A stretch of 26,886 nt of DNA. Origin: Bacteroidales bacterium UBA5833. GTDB lineage: Bacteria > Bacteroidota > Bacteroidia > Bacteroidales > Lentimicrobiaceae. Below, piece by piece: positions 15,578 through 24,065 of this stretch (position 1 is its first letter; every line of letters starts with the position of its first letter). The DNA lies in contig DJGZ01000015.1 in NCBI GenBank assembly GCA_002433025.1, positions 1 through 26,886 on the forward strand, written 5' to 3'. The notes below the pieces were generated by a model. It was given only the letters and a program-made list of their open reading frames with translations. It had not been told where the DNA came from and did no database searches. A program made the position numbers and the translations under genes.

Positions 15578-18500
15578 ATGAAAAAAATTAAACTACTCTT
15601 TATTCTGATACTCGCGCTGGGGATCATCCCGGCAGCGATGGCACAGCAGGTCAGGGTTTCGGGGCAGGTCAAGAATGCCTCCAACGGAGAAACCCTTCCG
15701 GGCGTAACAGTAGTTGTAAAAGGAACTAACAGTGGCACCTCCACAGACATTGAAGGCCGTTTCAGCATTGAGGTCCCTTCCACGGCAGCACTGATATTCA
15801 GTTTTGTAGGGATGGAGACCCAGGAAATTCCTGTGCAGGGCCGCACCACGATAAACGTTTCCCTGAACTCATCCGCCAGCATGCTTGATGAGGTGGTGGT
15901 GGTCGGTTACGGATCGGCCAAGCGTATGGACCTTACCGGATCCATTACAACTGTAAAGGCCAAGGACCTGGCGTATCAGGCGGTGGCCAATCCCGCACAG
16001 GCCCTGCAGGGTAAGGTAGCCGGGGTGCAGGTAACCAACAGCGGTTCGCCGGGCAGTTCGCCGGTTATCCGCATCCGCGGACTGGGAACCGTTTCCTCAA
16101 GTTCGTCGCCGCTTTACGTTGTCGACGGTATCCTCACCAACGACATCAGTTATCTGGGCACCAACGACATCGAAAACATCACTTTCCTCAAAGATGCCTC
16201 TTCGTCGGCCATTTACGGGGTGCGCGCAGCCAACGGGGTTATTATCGTGACTACCAAGCGCAGCCAGAGCCGCGAAGCCAGGATCTCCTATTCGGGCTAC
16301 ACCGGTTTTCAGAAGGTAGTCAACAAGTTTGAACTCGCTAAAGGAGTGCAATATATTGACCTCGTAAATGAAAAGAACAAACTGCTTGCAGAAGCATCAG
16401 GAAGCACTTTTACCCCCATCGACCCTGCCGATTATCCTGATGAAATTGACTGGTATGATGAAGTCCTGCGCGAAAAGGCCTTTACCCAGAGCCATGACAT
16501 CAGCGTAATGGGTGGTTCGGCAAAAAGCCTTTACACCTTCGGAGCTTCCTGGTTTACCCAGGAAGGATTGGTGAAAGGACATGACTATGACCGCATCAAT
16601 ATCAGGTCATCGCTCGAATCTGAGGTGATGAAAAACCTGAAGGTCGGGTATTCGGCCAATTTATCAACTTACAAATTTAAGGATGTACCTGGAGTTTTCT
16701 ACAATGCTTACGTTGCGCCCCCCGTTTTTACGGCCAAACTGAATGACAGTACCTTCAATCCGATGGGATCTGGCAGCCTGGGCAATTTCTCCAACCCGGC
16801 CGCGCAACTGTATTATTTCAACAGCCGGTCAAATGGCATCCGCTTTCTGGGCAGCGCTTTTGCCGAACTCAAGATTCTTGAGCATTTCAAACTAAAGACC
16901 TCCTACGGTATGGATTACGGCAGCAACCGAAACCGTAGCTATACGCCTTATTATGTAGTTTCTGAAACACAGGTTGACACCAACCGCACCCTGAGCCGCT
17001 CCATGAATTATTCAACAGACGGATTCTGGGACAACACCCTTACTTATGAAAACAACTTCGGCAAGCACAAAGTAACTGCCATGGCAGGTATCTCCGCCCA
17101 GGAATTCCGCGACCTTGGCCTTTCAGGCAGCCGTAGTGGGGTTGAAAATTATGGAGATCAATCCCTGTATCTCGGCTTCGGAGATCAAACAACTTCCAAC
17201 TCAGGAGACTATGGCTCAAAAATTACGGCCTTATCCTATTTCGGAAGAGCTACCTATAATTATATGGATAAGTATCTTTTTACCGGGACACTGCGATATG
17301 ACGGCAGCTCAGTTTTCCCCTCCGACGAACGCTTCGACCTTTTTCCGTCTGTTGGTTTTGGCTGGGTGATGACTAATGAAGATTTCATGCAAAATCAGAG
17401 CATTTTTGACTTCCTTAAGTTAAGGGCCAGCTGGGGTGTTACCGGCAACAACCGGATTCCCGCAAACATTTACACCCTTACCATAGCCAAAGGCGGCGAA
17501 CTGTCAACAGCCTTCGGACAGGGTGGCAATGTGGTGATTGCCGAAGGCGCCAACATCACCAGCGCGGTACCTCCAACCCTGAGATGGGAAAAAGTAAAGG
17601 AGTTTGACATCGCATTTGAAGGTCTGGCTGTCGGCAACAAGTTATCGTTCGAACTGGACTATTATCACAGGCTCACCGTTGACGGCATCTTCCCTACTAC
17701 CCTTTCGGCTACTGCCGGAACCTCGGGCAGCTACCTTCAGAATAACGGGGATTTCCTGAATCAGGGAATTGAACTAACACTCGGATGGACCGACAAAACC
17801 GGTGACTTCAACTACTCGTTCAACACCAATTTCACCTATAATAAAAACGAAGTTAAAGAGCTGCTCGAAGGCACGCTCGGACTCTTTGGCGGGAACCTCC
17901 CGGTAGGGGGATTTTTCTCAACCTATACCGTTGTTGGTGAACCCATTGGCTCATATTACGGACGCAATGTGGTAGGGATTTTCCAGAACGAAGATGAGAT
18001 AAACAATTACACATGGACCAATCCCGAAACCAACGAAGAGGTGTTGATCCAGCCCAATGCAAAACCGGGCGACTTCAAGTATGAAGACATTGACAACAAT
18101 GGCCTGATTGATGCCAAAGACCGCGTATTTCTTGGAAGTGCGCTGCCGACCTATCTTTTTGGCTTCAATGCCACCCTCGAATACAAGGGCGTTGATTTCA
18201 GCGTGGATATTTATGCACAGGGAGGTAATAAGATCTATAATGCCAAACGCGCCCAGCGCCTCGGCAACGAAAACTACGACCTTGACTTCTACGAAAACCG
18301 CTGGACCGGCGAAGGCTCAACCAATGAATACCCCTCAGCCGACCTCACTGCCGACAATATGCTTCCCAATTCCTGGTACATTGAACCCGGCGGATTTGTG
18401 CGCATCAGAAACATTCAGGTAGGATATACCATTCCAGAGAAGGTGGTTTCCAAACTTGGCATTCGAAGTGTCCGTATCTATGTAAACACATCCAATCCGT

Positions 18501-18628
18501 TCACATTCTTCAAATACAACGGATTCAGCCCCGAGATCGCCAGCAGTTCTCCCACCTCTCAAGGCATCGACCTGAATGTTTATCCGATGTCGGCCACTTA
18601 TAATTTTGGTGTCAATGTTAATTTCTAA
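15578..18628 (+). CDS. SusC/RagA-family TonB-linked outer-membrane transporter
   Basis: A 1016-aa TonB-dependent transporter that imports oligosaccharides bound by its SusD partner. It has a signal peptide (1-22, ending AMAQ), a carboxypeptidase-regulatory-like domain (about 26-100, with VSGQVKNASNGETLPGVTVV), the SusC-type TonB box region DEVVVVGYG (about 105-113), a plug domain (about 115-225, with PLYVVDGI and YGVRAANGVIIVTTKR), and a 22-strand-type barrel ending in NFGVNVNF with a final Phe. Length and motifs are standard for the family. The susD gene starts 19 bases downstream. Its place after the GH144-type enzyme gene implies uptake of the products of that enzyme. Confidence 0.95.
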   Translation: MKKIKLLFILILALGIIPAAMAQQVRVSGQVKNASNGETLPGVTVVVKGTNSGTSTDIEGRFSIEVPSTAALIFSFVGMETQEIPVQGRTTINVSLNSSASMLDEVVVVGYGSAKRMDLTGSITTVKAKDLAYQAVANPAQALQGKVAGVQVTNSGSPGSSPVIRIRGLGTVSSSSSPLYVVDGILTNDISYLGTNDIENITFLKDASSSAIYGVRAANGVIIVTTKRSQSREARISYSGYTGFQKVVNKFELAKGVQYIDLVNEKNKLLAEASGSTFTPIDPADYPDEIDWYDEVLREKAFTQSHDISVMGGSAKSLYTFGASWFTQEGLVKGHDYDRINIRSSLESEVMKNLKVGYSANLSTYKFKDVPGVFYNAYVAPPVFTAKLNDSTFNPMGSGSLGNFSNPAAQLYYFNSRSNGIRFLGSAFAELKILEHFKLKTSYGMDYGSNRNRSYTPYYVVSETQVDTNRTLSRSMNYSTDGFWDNTLTYENNFGKHKVTAMAGISAQEFRDLGLSGSRSGVENYGDQSLYLGFGDQTTSNSGDYGSKITALSYFGRATYNYMDKYLFTGTLRYDGSSVFPSDERFDLFPSVGFGWVMTNEDFMQNQSIFDFLKLRASWGVTGNNRIPANIYTLTIAKGGELSTAFGQGGNVVIAEGANITSAVPPTLRWEKVKEFDIAFEGLAVGNKLSFELDYYHRLTVDGIFPTTLSATAGTSGSYLQNNGDFLNQGIELTLGWTDKTGDFNYSFNTNFTYNKNEVKELLEGTLGLFGGNLPVGGFFSTYTVVGEPIGSYYGRNVVGIFQNEDEINNYTWTNPETNEEVLIQPNAKPGDFKYEDIDNNGLIDAKDRVFLGSALPTYLFGFNATLEYKGVDFSVDIYAQGGNKIYNAKRAQRLGNENYDLDFYENRWTGEGSTNEYPSADLTADNMLPNSWYIEPGGFVRIRNIQVGYTIPEKVVSKLGIRSVRIYVNTSNPFTFFKYNGFSPEIASSSPTSQGIDLNVYPMSATYNFGVNVNF

Positions 18629-18647
18629 CCTTATAAACCAGGAAATT

Positions 18648-20093
18648 ATGAAAGCGAATAAATGGATAGTCCCCCTTCTGATGCTGACAATGGTTATTTT
18701 CAGTTCCTGCCAGGATTACCTGGATTTCGAGCCCGAAAATACCATTCCTGCTGAAGGCTTTTTTGAAACACAGGAGCATGCCGAACAGGCTGTTAACTCA
18801 ATCTATGCGCACTTCCGCTCATGGGAAATGGTTTCCTTTGCGTTTATCATAATGCAGGAAATCCCTTCCGACAACGCCGTTAAGGGCAGTGCCGTTGGCG
18901 ATGCGTCTTTTATCAACGACTTTGACAACTTTGCCTTCACACCCAATCAGTTTGTATTGAAAGACTATTGGGCCGGCAGGTATCGGGGAATCAACAAAGC
19001 GAATCAGGCCATTACCAACATCCCTGACATTTCAATGAATGAATCACTCAAAACCAGGTTGATTGGCGAGGCCAAATTCCTGCGTGCGCTGCTTTATTTC
19101 GATCTTGTAAGAGCGTATGGCGATGTACCTACCCCGCTGTCTGTTCCGGTCGGCCCTGAAATCAACTTCAGGACCCCTAAGGCAAAAGTTTATGAATACA
19201 TAGAGCAGGATTTACTTGACGCCATAGCCGTGCTGCCGGATACCTATGATGCAGCCAACAAAGGAAGAGCAACTGCAGGTTCTGCCAAAGGATTACTGTC
19301 AAAGGTTTATCTCTATATGGAAAGATGGGGTGATGCCGAACGCATGGCTACCGAGATAGTCTCCTCCGGCAAATATAGCCTGGAATCCAACTTTTACAAT
19401 GTATTCAGGGTTGCTGCCGAGAATGGCCCGGAATCCGTTTTTGAGATTCAGGCCCAGCAGATTGAAGGAAACTGGGGGGTATCATTCTCCCAGCATGCTG
19501 AAGTACAATCTGTACGCGGTCAGTGGGGATGGGGGTTCAACATCCCGACCGATGACCTGGCTGCCGCTTTCGACGCCGCAGGTGACCAGATCAGGAAAGC
19601 CGCAACCATCCTTTACAAAGGCGATACCACCCCTGACGGGGATATCATTGCCGGAGTTCCATCCCTTGAGGGGATAGATGGTACCCCCCGGTACAATGGC
19701 AAAGCTTACTATCCGCCTGCTCAGCAGTTGTTCGGTCCTTATGGTTCAGGACAAAACATCCGTGTATTGCGTTTTTCCGAAATCCTGCTTATTCAGGCTG
19801 AAGCACGCATCAGGCAGGGAAATGCCTCAGGCGCTGTTGAACCGTTGAAGCTGGTAAGAAACAGGGTAAACCTGCCTGAAATCAGCTCTCCTACCCTCGA
19901 TGATGTATTGCTCGAACGCCGCCTTGAGCTCGCCATGGAAGGCGACCGCTTCTTCGACCTCGTGCGCACCGGCAAAGCTGCTTCTGTGCTGGCCTCGAAG
20001 GGGTTTGTGGCCGGGAAACATGAAGTTTTTGCCGTTCCGCAGGAACTGATTGATCTCTCTGAAGGCAATCTGACACAAAATCCAGGATACTGA
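18648..20093 (+). CDS. SusD/RagB-family glycan-binding surface lipoprotein
   Basis: A 481-aa surface lipoprotein that caps the SusC barrel and binds the glycan. The lipobox is FSSC with C21. The N-terminal SusD-like part (about 22-210) has DYLDFEPENTIPAEGFFE and the helical repeat AEQAVNSIYAHF; the C-terminal SusD domain ends with the family-typical LLERRLELAMEGDRFFDLVRTG and LTQNPGY. The frame is open upstream to an ATG at 18576 inside susC. I chose 18648 because the lipoprotein signal starts there. It is the last gene of the sugar operon, followed by a hairpin and a terminator. No HTCS, SusR or ECF sigma/anti-sigma gene is nearby. Confidence 0.94.
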   Translation: MKANKWIVPLLMLTMVIFSSCQDYLDFEPENTIPAEGFFETQEHAEQAVNSIYAHFRSWEMVSFAFIIMQEIPSDNAVKGSAVGDASFINDFDNFAFTPNQFVLKDYWAGRYRGINKANQAITNIPDISMNESLKTRLIGEAKFLRALLYFDLVRAYGDVPTPLSVPVGPEINFRTPKAKVYEYIEQDLLDAIAVLPDTYDAANKGRATAGSAKGLLSKVYLYMERWGDAERMATEIVSSGKYSLESNFYNVFRVAAENGPESVFEIQAQQIEGNWGVSFSQHAEVQSVRGQWGWGFNIPTDDLAAAFDAAGDQIRKAATILYKGDTTPDGDIIAGVPSLEGIDGTPRYNGKAYYPPAQQLFGPYGSGQNIRVLRFSEILLIQAEARIRQGNASGAVEPLKLVRNRVNLPEISSPTLDDVLLERRLELAMEGDRFFDLVRTGKAASVLASKGFVAGKHEVFAVPQELIDLSEGNLTQNPGY

Positions 20094-20095
20094 AT

Positions 20096-20112
20096 CCGTT
20101 AACCATTAACGG
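20096..20112. repeat. Short perfect inverted repeat after susD
   Basis: CCGTTAA-CCA-TTAACGG begins two bases after the susD stop codon. It has 7-bp arms and a three-base loop, with no T tract. It may protect the mRNA 3' end or act with the terminator that follows at 20127. Confidence 0.5.
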
Positions 20113-20126
20113 TTATAATCTGACAG

Positions 20127-20163
20127 CGGAGAGGCACAGGAATGAGCCTCTCCGTTATCTTTT
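20127..20163 (+). terminator. Rho-independent terminator of the sugar operon
   Basis: CGGAGAGGC (20127-20135) pairs with GCCTCTCCG (20146-20154) around a ten-base loop, followed by a T-rich run at 20155-20163. It lies between susD (plus) and the convergent minus-strand gene. Confidence 0.8.
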
Positions 20164-20247
20164 ACAACCGTATCCTGAAAAAATTGAATTCAGTAAACCC
20201 GGGGAAAGAAGCAAAAGGTGATCAAACAATACCAAACCTTAATCGTT

Positions 20248-21114
20248 TCAATTATTTCCTGCACCTGTTACGACCCCGCCTGAATGATCCGGACGAAAGC
20301 GATGCCCATCGTTGATCATAAACCAGACCGCAACATCCCCGGTCCTGTATTTCGATTTAATTTGTTTTGATTTTCTGCTGAGGGTCTTTCCGGTCATCAT
20401 ACGCTCTATCGTCCGCATATCCCGGTTGAACCCCACATCAAATGCCGTGGCATAAAACCTGGCCTTATCTTCATCATTTTTCCATTTGATGTGTGCATAC
20501 CTTTTATCCATAAGCTTTACAAACATCACAAGGTAACGCAACTGCCACTTCTCAGATTCCAGCCTGCGGGCCCGCTCACTACGGGCTTTGGTAGTGTTTG
20601 ACAAGATAAACTTGTAAGGCCCCATTTTCTGGCGCGAATAGTTACGCTCAACCAGCTCGGCGAAAGAAGCCTTCATCTGAAACCGGCCTGCCGTATAATG
20701 AGAATACTTGCGGCCTGATTGAATATACAAGGTACGCAGAGCCCCTCCTTCAACCAGATCACGAAGCGCTGAGTATCGCATCATCTGAGGAATTACAGCA
20801 CTGAAGGCAAGATCAGGCCTGATTTTTTCTTCCAGCAAAGTATCAGCCATCCAGGTGTTCTTCAGCAGGTAATCAACTGCATCATAATATTTATTCCCCA
20901 GCTCATTTGAAAGATCTGGCAACGGCACAGCAGATTCTGACTGTGAAAATGCAGGTTGGGAAAAAGATAAAAAAGCCCAGCAGACCAGAAATAACCGATA
21001 AAAAACTAAAGATTTAAAATAACCTGGAGGATTCACGGGCAGTTGTTCGGAAGGTAAGCAAACCGGATTTAAATAACAACAAAAAGCCAAAATTAAGAGA
21101 AATCCTGAAATCAT
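20248..21114 (-). CDS. Secreted protein of unknown function
   Basis: A 288-aa product if the ATG at 21114 is used. A second possible start is GTG at 21036, which gives a protein opening MNPPGYFKSLVF with a better-formed signal peptide ending FSQPAFSQS (about residue 57 of the long form). A minus-strand TAATTTTG at 21095-21088, a perfect -7 element, lies between the two starts and favours the shorter form. The mature part is basic and has phrases such as RYSALRDLVEGGALRTLY and YTAGRFQMKASFAELVE. These faintly recall a Bacteroidota secreted family with a lysozyme-like look, but I cannot confirm this and assign no function. It is transcribed against its neighbours and has no operon partner. Confidence 0.65.
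   Translation of the reverse strand: MISGFLLILAFCCYLNPVCLPSEQLPVNPPGYFKSLVFYRLFLVCWAFLSFSQPAFSQSESAVPLPDLSNELGNKYYDAVDYLLKNTWMADTLLEEKIRPDLAFSAVIPQMMRYSALRDLVEGGALRTLYIQSGRKYSHYTAGRFQMKASFAELVERNYSRQKMGPYKFILSNTTKARSERARRLESEKWQLRYLVMFVKLMDKRYAHIKWKNDEDKARFYATAFDVGFNRDMRTIERMMTGKTLSRKSKQIKSKYRTGDVAVWFMINDGHRFRPDHSGGVVTGAGNN
21088..21095 (-). promoter_or_regulatory. Possible -7 element of the minus-strand secreted-protein gene
   Basis: On the minus strand this reads TAATTTTG, matching TAnnTTTG. It lies downstream of the ATG at 21114 but upstream of the GTG at 21036, so it would fit only the shorter protein form. No -33 element was found. Confidence 0.3.
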
Positions 21115-21334
21115 GGTAAAAAACTATACAATTTGACCGGCAATTAATCCCTCCCTTAATAAACTTCATCTGCCGGACGTTTATCAAACCAGAAATAATC
21201 CGGGCAACCTGACATAAACAGAGAAAACCCGGCAGAAACAACCCCGGGTTCCGGCAGAGTGTATTTTTAACACTTTTAATGAAATATTGCGCCATTTTAT
21301 CGGAAAAAGATTAGCATCCTGCAATAAAATCTTC

Positions 21335-21342
21335 TATATTTG
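21335..21342 (+). promoter_or_regulatory. -7 promoter element of the T9SS binding-protein gene
   Basis: TATATTTG is a perfect TAnnTTTG match that ends 35 bases before the ATG at 21378. It rules out an in-frame ATG at 21342, which falls within the element. Confidence 0.6.
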
Positions 21343-21377
21343 TGGGAGAAATATTTACTAACCAAAACCAAACAACT

Positions 21378-22970
21378 ATGAGAAAATTTACCCTTTTATT
21401 TGTTTTACTGTTCACCTTCGCAGGATTCTCGATGGCTCAGGTCGTTGAGAACTTTGAGAGTTTGAAGATGAATGTATTTGACGCAGGAGCCAATGGTTCG
21501 GTTTCTGTGGTTGCAAACCCCGACCAATCCGGGATCAATACCAGCTATAACGTTGGAAAGATGGTTCGCGGTGGTGACGGACAACCATGGGCAGGCTGGT
21601 ATGCGACGCTCAGCACTCCGGTTGATGTTACTGCCAACAAGTATGTACACATCAAAATCTGGAAACCGAGAATCAGTCCGATTGTTTTCAAATATGAACG
21701 CAGTGATCTGAATTCAGGGGATGTCAATCCGATTAATCCGCAAACCCTGACCGGACAATGGGAAGAGTTTGTATTTGACATGAGCATGGTAAGCGGGGAA
21801 TATGTGAAAATAGTTCTCATCCCTGATTTTGAAGATCCTCTTACTCTTGTAGGTGACATTGAAATTTACTTTGATGACCTCTATGTAAACAATGACCCTA
21901 CTCCCGGCAGTGCCCCCGTTCAGATTATGGAAGATTTTGAGCATATCCCATTGAACATCATGACCGGCGGTGCCGAGGACCTCAGCAAATTTACCCTCGT
22001 GCCGAATCCTGACAAATCCGGTGTAAACCTCAGCGATTATGTAATCAAGTTCGACCGCGATATGGACGGAGTTTCCTGGGGTGGTTTCTATTCGGCTACC
22101 CAGGTGGATGTGACCGAAAACAAATTTATGCACGTAAAAGCATGGAAACCCCGTGTCAGCCCGGTGAAATTTAAAATTGAAGCCGGTGCGGCCGGCACCC
22201 TCGAGGTTGCTTCAACCAATGAGCAGACTGAAACCAATGTATGGGTAGATTATGTATTTGATTTTTCGGAAAAAACAGGTACCTATCCTACCATTGTTTT
22301 CATGCCTGACTTTGCAGATCCCGTTGGCCTGACTGAAGATATCGTCATCTATTTCGACGATATCATTCTCAACAATGACCCGAACCCCATGACTCCTCCG
22401 TCCCTCACCATCAATGTTGACATGAACGGGACCGGTGATATGACCGGTATACCTATGTATATTGCCGGCGCTTTCGGTGGTATATACGGCACATGGAACG
22501 AGCCGGGTACAAACCCCAACAACGAGATGACTGACCCGGACAGCGATGGTATTTATTCTATTACCATGTATCTGCCCGACGGACTCTATCCTTTTAAATT
22601 TTTCAAGGGCGCAGGCTGGGGCAACGGTGACCCCGCTCCGGGCGGCGACCGTAACCTGCAGTATGCAGGCAATATGAATGTTACCTATAAATGGGGTGTT
22701 GACGGCCTGCTCAGCGTTCCCCAGAATCCGCTGGCAGAGCAGATTAAAATGTACCCCAACCCTGTAAGCAATGAGCTTGTAATCAACAGCTCAGCCAAGG
22801 TTAAGGAAGTAACCATTACCTCCATGCTTGGTCAACTGGTTGGCACCTACAGCCTCAACAGCAATGGCAGAACTTCCATCAATACTTCTGCATTAGGCAA
22901 CGGCATGTATTTCGTGACCTTTGTTGGTGAAAACGGACACAGGTACGTGCAAAAACTTGTCAAGAACTAA
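21378..22970 (+). CDS. T9SS-exported protein with duplicated binding-like domains and a starch-binding-like module
   Basis: A 530-aa secreted protein with no recognisable catalytic domain. A signal peptide covers residues 1-20 (FSMAQ). Two homologous domains follow (about 22-172 and 175-338). Both open with a VENFE/MEDFE phrase, share KYVHIKIWKPRISP versus KFMHVKAWKPRVSP, and close with IEIYFDDLYVNNDP versus IVIYFDDIILNNDP. A third module (about 345-445) contains MYIAGAFGG...WNEPG and DGLYPFKFFKG and resembles starch- or glycogen-binding beta sandwiches. The end (about 458-530, MYPNPVSNELVINSS) is a type IX secretion sorting domain. It is probably a surface glycan-binding or matrix protein. 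It has its own promoter and terminator, so it is outside the SusCD operon although near it. The start is set by the signal peptide. Confidence 0.82.
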   Translation: MRKFTLLFVLLFTFAGFSMAQVVENFESLKMNVFDAGANGSVSVVANPDQSGINTSYNVGKMVRGGDGQPWAGWYATLSTPVDVTANKYVHIKIWKPRISPIVFKYERSDLNSGDVNPINPQTLTGQWEEFVFDMSMVSGEYVKIVLIPDFEDPLTLVGDIEIYFDDLYVNNDPTPGSAPVQIMEDFEHIPLNIMTGGAEDLSKFTLVPNPDKSGVNLSDYVIKFDRDMDGVSWGGFYSATQVDVTENKFMHVKAWKPRVSPVKFKIEAGAAGTLEVASTNEQTETNVWVDYVFDFSEKTGTYPTIVFMPDFADPVGLTEDIVIYFDDIILNNDPNPMTPPSLTINVDMNGTGDMTGIPMYIAGAFGGIYGTWNEPGTNPNNEMTDPDSDGIYSITMYLPDGLYPFKFFKGAGWGNGDPAPGGDRNLQYAGNMNVTYKWGVDGLLSVPQNPLAEQIKMYPNPVSNELVINSSAKVKEVTITSMLGQLVGTYSLNSNGRTSINTSALGNGMYFVTFVGENGHRYVQKLVKN

Positions 22971-22990
22971 ACCTTTAACAGGTATAACGC

Positions 22991-23016
22991 AAAGCTCCCC
23001 CATGGGAGCTTTTTTT
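22991..23016 (+). terminator. Rho-independent terminator of the T9SS binding-protein gene
   Basis: AAAGCTCCC (22991-22999) pairs with GGGAGCTTT (23004-23012) around the loop CCAT. The T tract runs to 23016. It starts 20 bases after the stop codon. Confidence 0.9.
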
Positions 23017-23207
23017 ATGCCAGGAAGTCATATCACATAAAACGGCGCGATGGTCTGCAATTATTATGCAGGATCTCAAAATGTGCAAAATATTGTGATG
23101 AACCGCCTCAGCAATGCCAGCCTGCAAATATTGTTTTGATTCGGAAATTTAAACCTTTCCGGAGGAATGCTGTTTAAAACCAATATAAGGTTCAACAATC
23201 ATTTTCA

Positions 23208-23975
23208 ATGGAATATACAATCCTGAAGCCTTCAACCGAAGGCACAGTGGTTTTGCTTACCATCAGCAGGCCATCTGCCCTTAATGCCCTCAATACCAGG
23301 TTTTTTGAAGAGATGAACCATTTCATCTCCACCCTGGAATCCAATCCGGAAATCAGAGCCTTGATAATAACCGGTGAAGGAAAAGCGTTTGTGGCCGGCG
23401 CCGATATTGCTGAAATGGTTGGTAAATCGCCGGAAGAAGCCCGGGCTTTTTCAGCCGTAGGGCAAAAAGTTTTTAACCGCCTGGGCGATCTGCCGTTCCC
23501 GGTTATTGCAGCCATCAATGGTTTTGCGCTTGGAGGAGGCATGGAGCTGGCCATGGCCTGCGATTTCCGCATTGCATCGGCAAATGCCCGCTTCGGGCAA
23601 CCGGAAGTCAACCTGGGCCTGATACCAGGCTATGCCGGTACACAGCGACTACCCAGATTAACCAACCTCGCGGATGCACTCTACCTGCTTACAACCGGAG
23701 AAGTGATAGATGCGGAAACCGCCCTGCGTATGCGTCTTGTACAGAAAATCGCCCAACCTGAAGAGCTACTGGATGAAGCGAAAAGGCTGGCCGTCCTGAT
23801 TGCCTCAAAAGGCCCGCTGGCAGTTAAACTGGTAAAAGAAGTAACCCGTAAAGGGCTTGAAATGAGTTTTCACGATGCTGAAAAACTGGAACAAAATCAT
23901 TTTGGAGATCCCTTTGGCAATGAAGGCAAAGAAGGTATGACTGCCTTCCTGGAAAAAAGAAAACCCAACTGGTGA
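23208..23975 (+). CDS. Enoyl-CoA hydratase / crotonase-family protein
   Basis: A 255-aa crotonase of normal length that hydrates trans-2-enoyl-CoA to 3-hydroxyacyl-CoA in beta-oxidation or butanoate metabolism. The oxyanion-hole and CoA-binding segments FVAGADIAEM (61-70) and NGFALGGGMELAMACD (104-119) are intact. Both catalytic glutamates of true hydratases are present: E113 in GGGMELA and E133 in GQPEVNLGLIPG. A hydratase is therefore more likely than a non-hydratase crotonase. The C-terminal FLEKRKPNW is typical. It leads a three-gene cluster, with 90 bases before the dehydrogenase gene. It is probably cytoplasmic, with no signal peptide. Chain length preference is unknown. Confidence 0.92.
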   Translation: MEYTILKPSTEGTVVLLTISRPSALNALNTRFFEEMNHFISTLESNPEIRALIITGEGKAFVAGADIAEMVGKSPEEARAFSAVGQKVFNRLGDLPFPVIAAINGFALGGGMELAMACDFRIASANARFGQPEVNLGLIPGYAGTQRLPRLTNLADALYLLTTGEVIDAETALRMRLVQKIAQPEELLDEAKRLAVLIASKGPLAVKLVKEVTRKGLEMSFHDAEKLEQNHFGDPFGNEGKEGMTAFLEKRKPNW

Positions 23976-24065
23976 TCACCGCAAACCATTCACCGCTGCT
24001 CCGGGGAAATCCGGACAGCAGGATGCTGATTCGCACTGAACCTGAAAACCCGAATACATTTAAAT

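Noticed and set aside
18576..18647. Upstream start of SusD overlapping susC
   Set aside because: The lipoprotein signal peptide starts at 18648; the extra 24 residues would bury it.
23142..23161. Inverted repeat CGGAAA...TTTCCG before the crotonase gene as an operator
   Set aside because: The arms are only six bases with an AT-rich loop, and there is no supporting second copy or nearby regulator.
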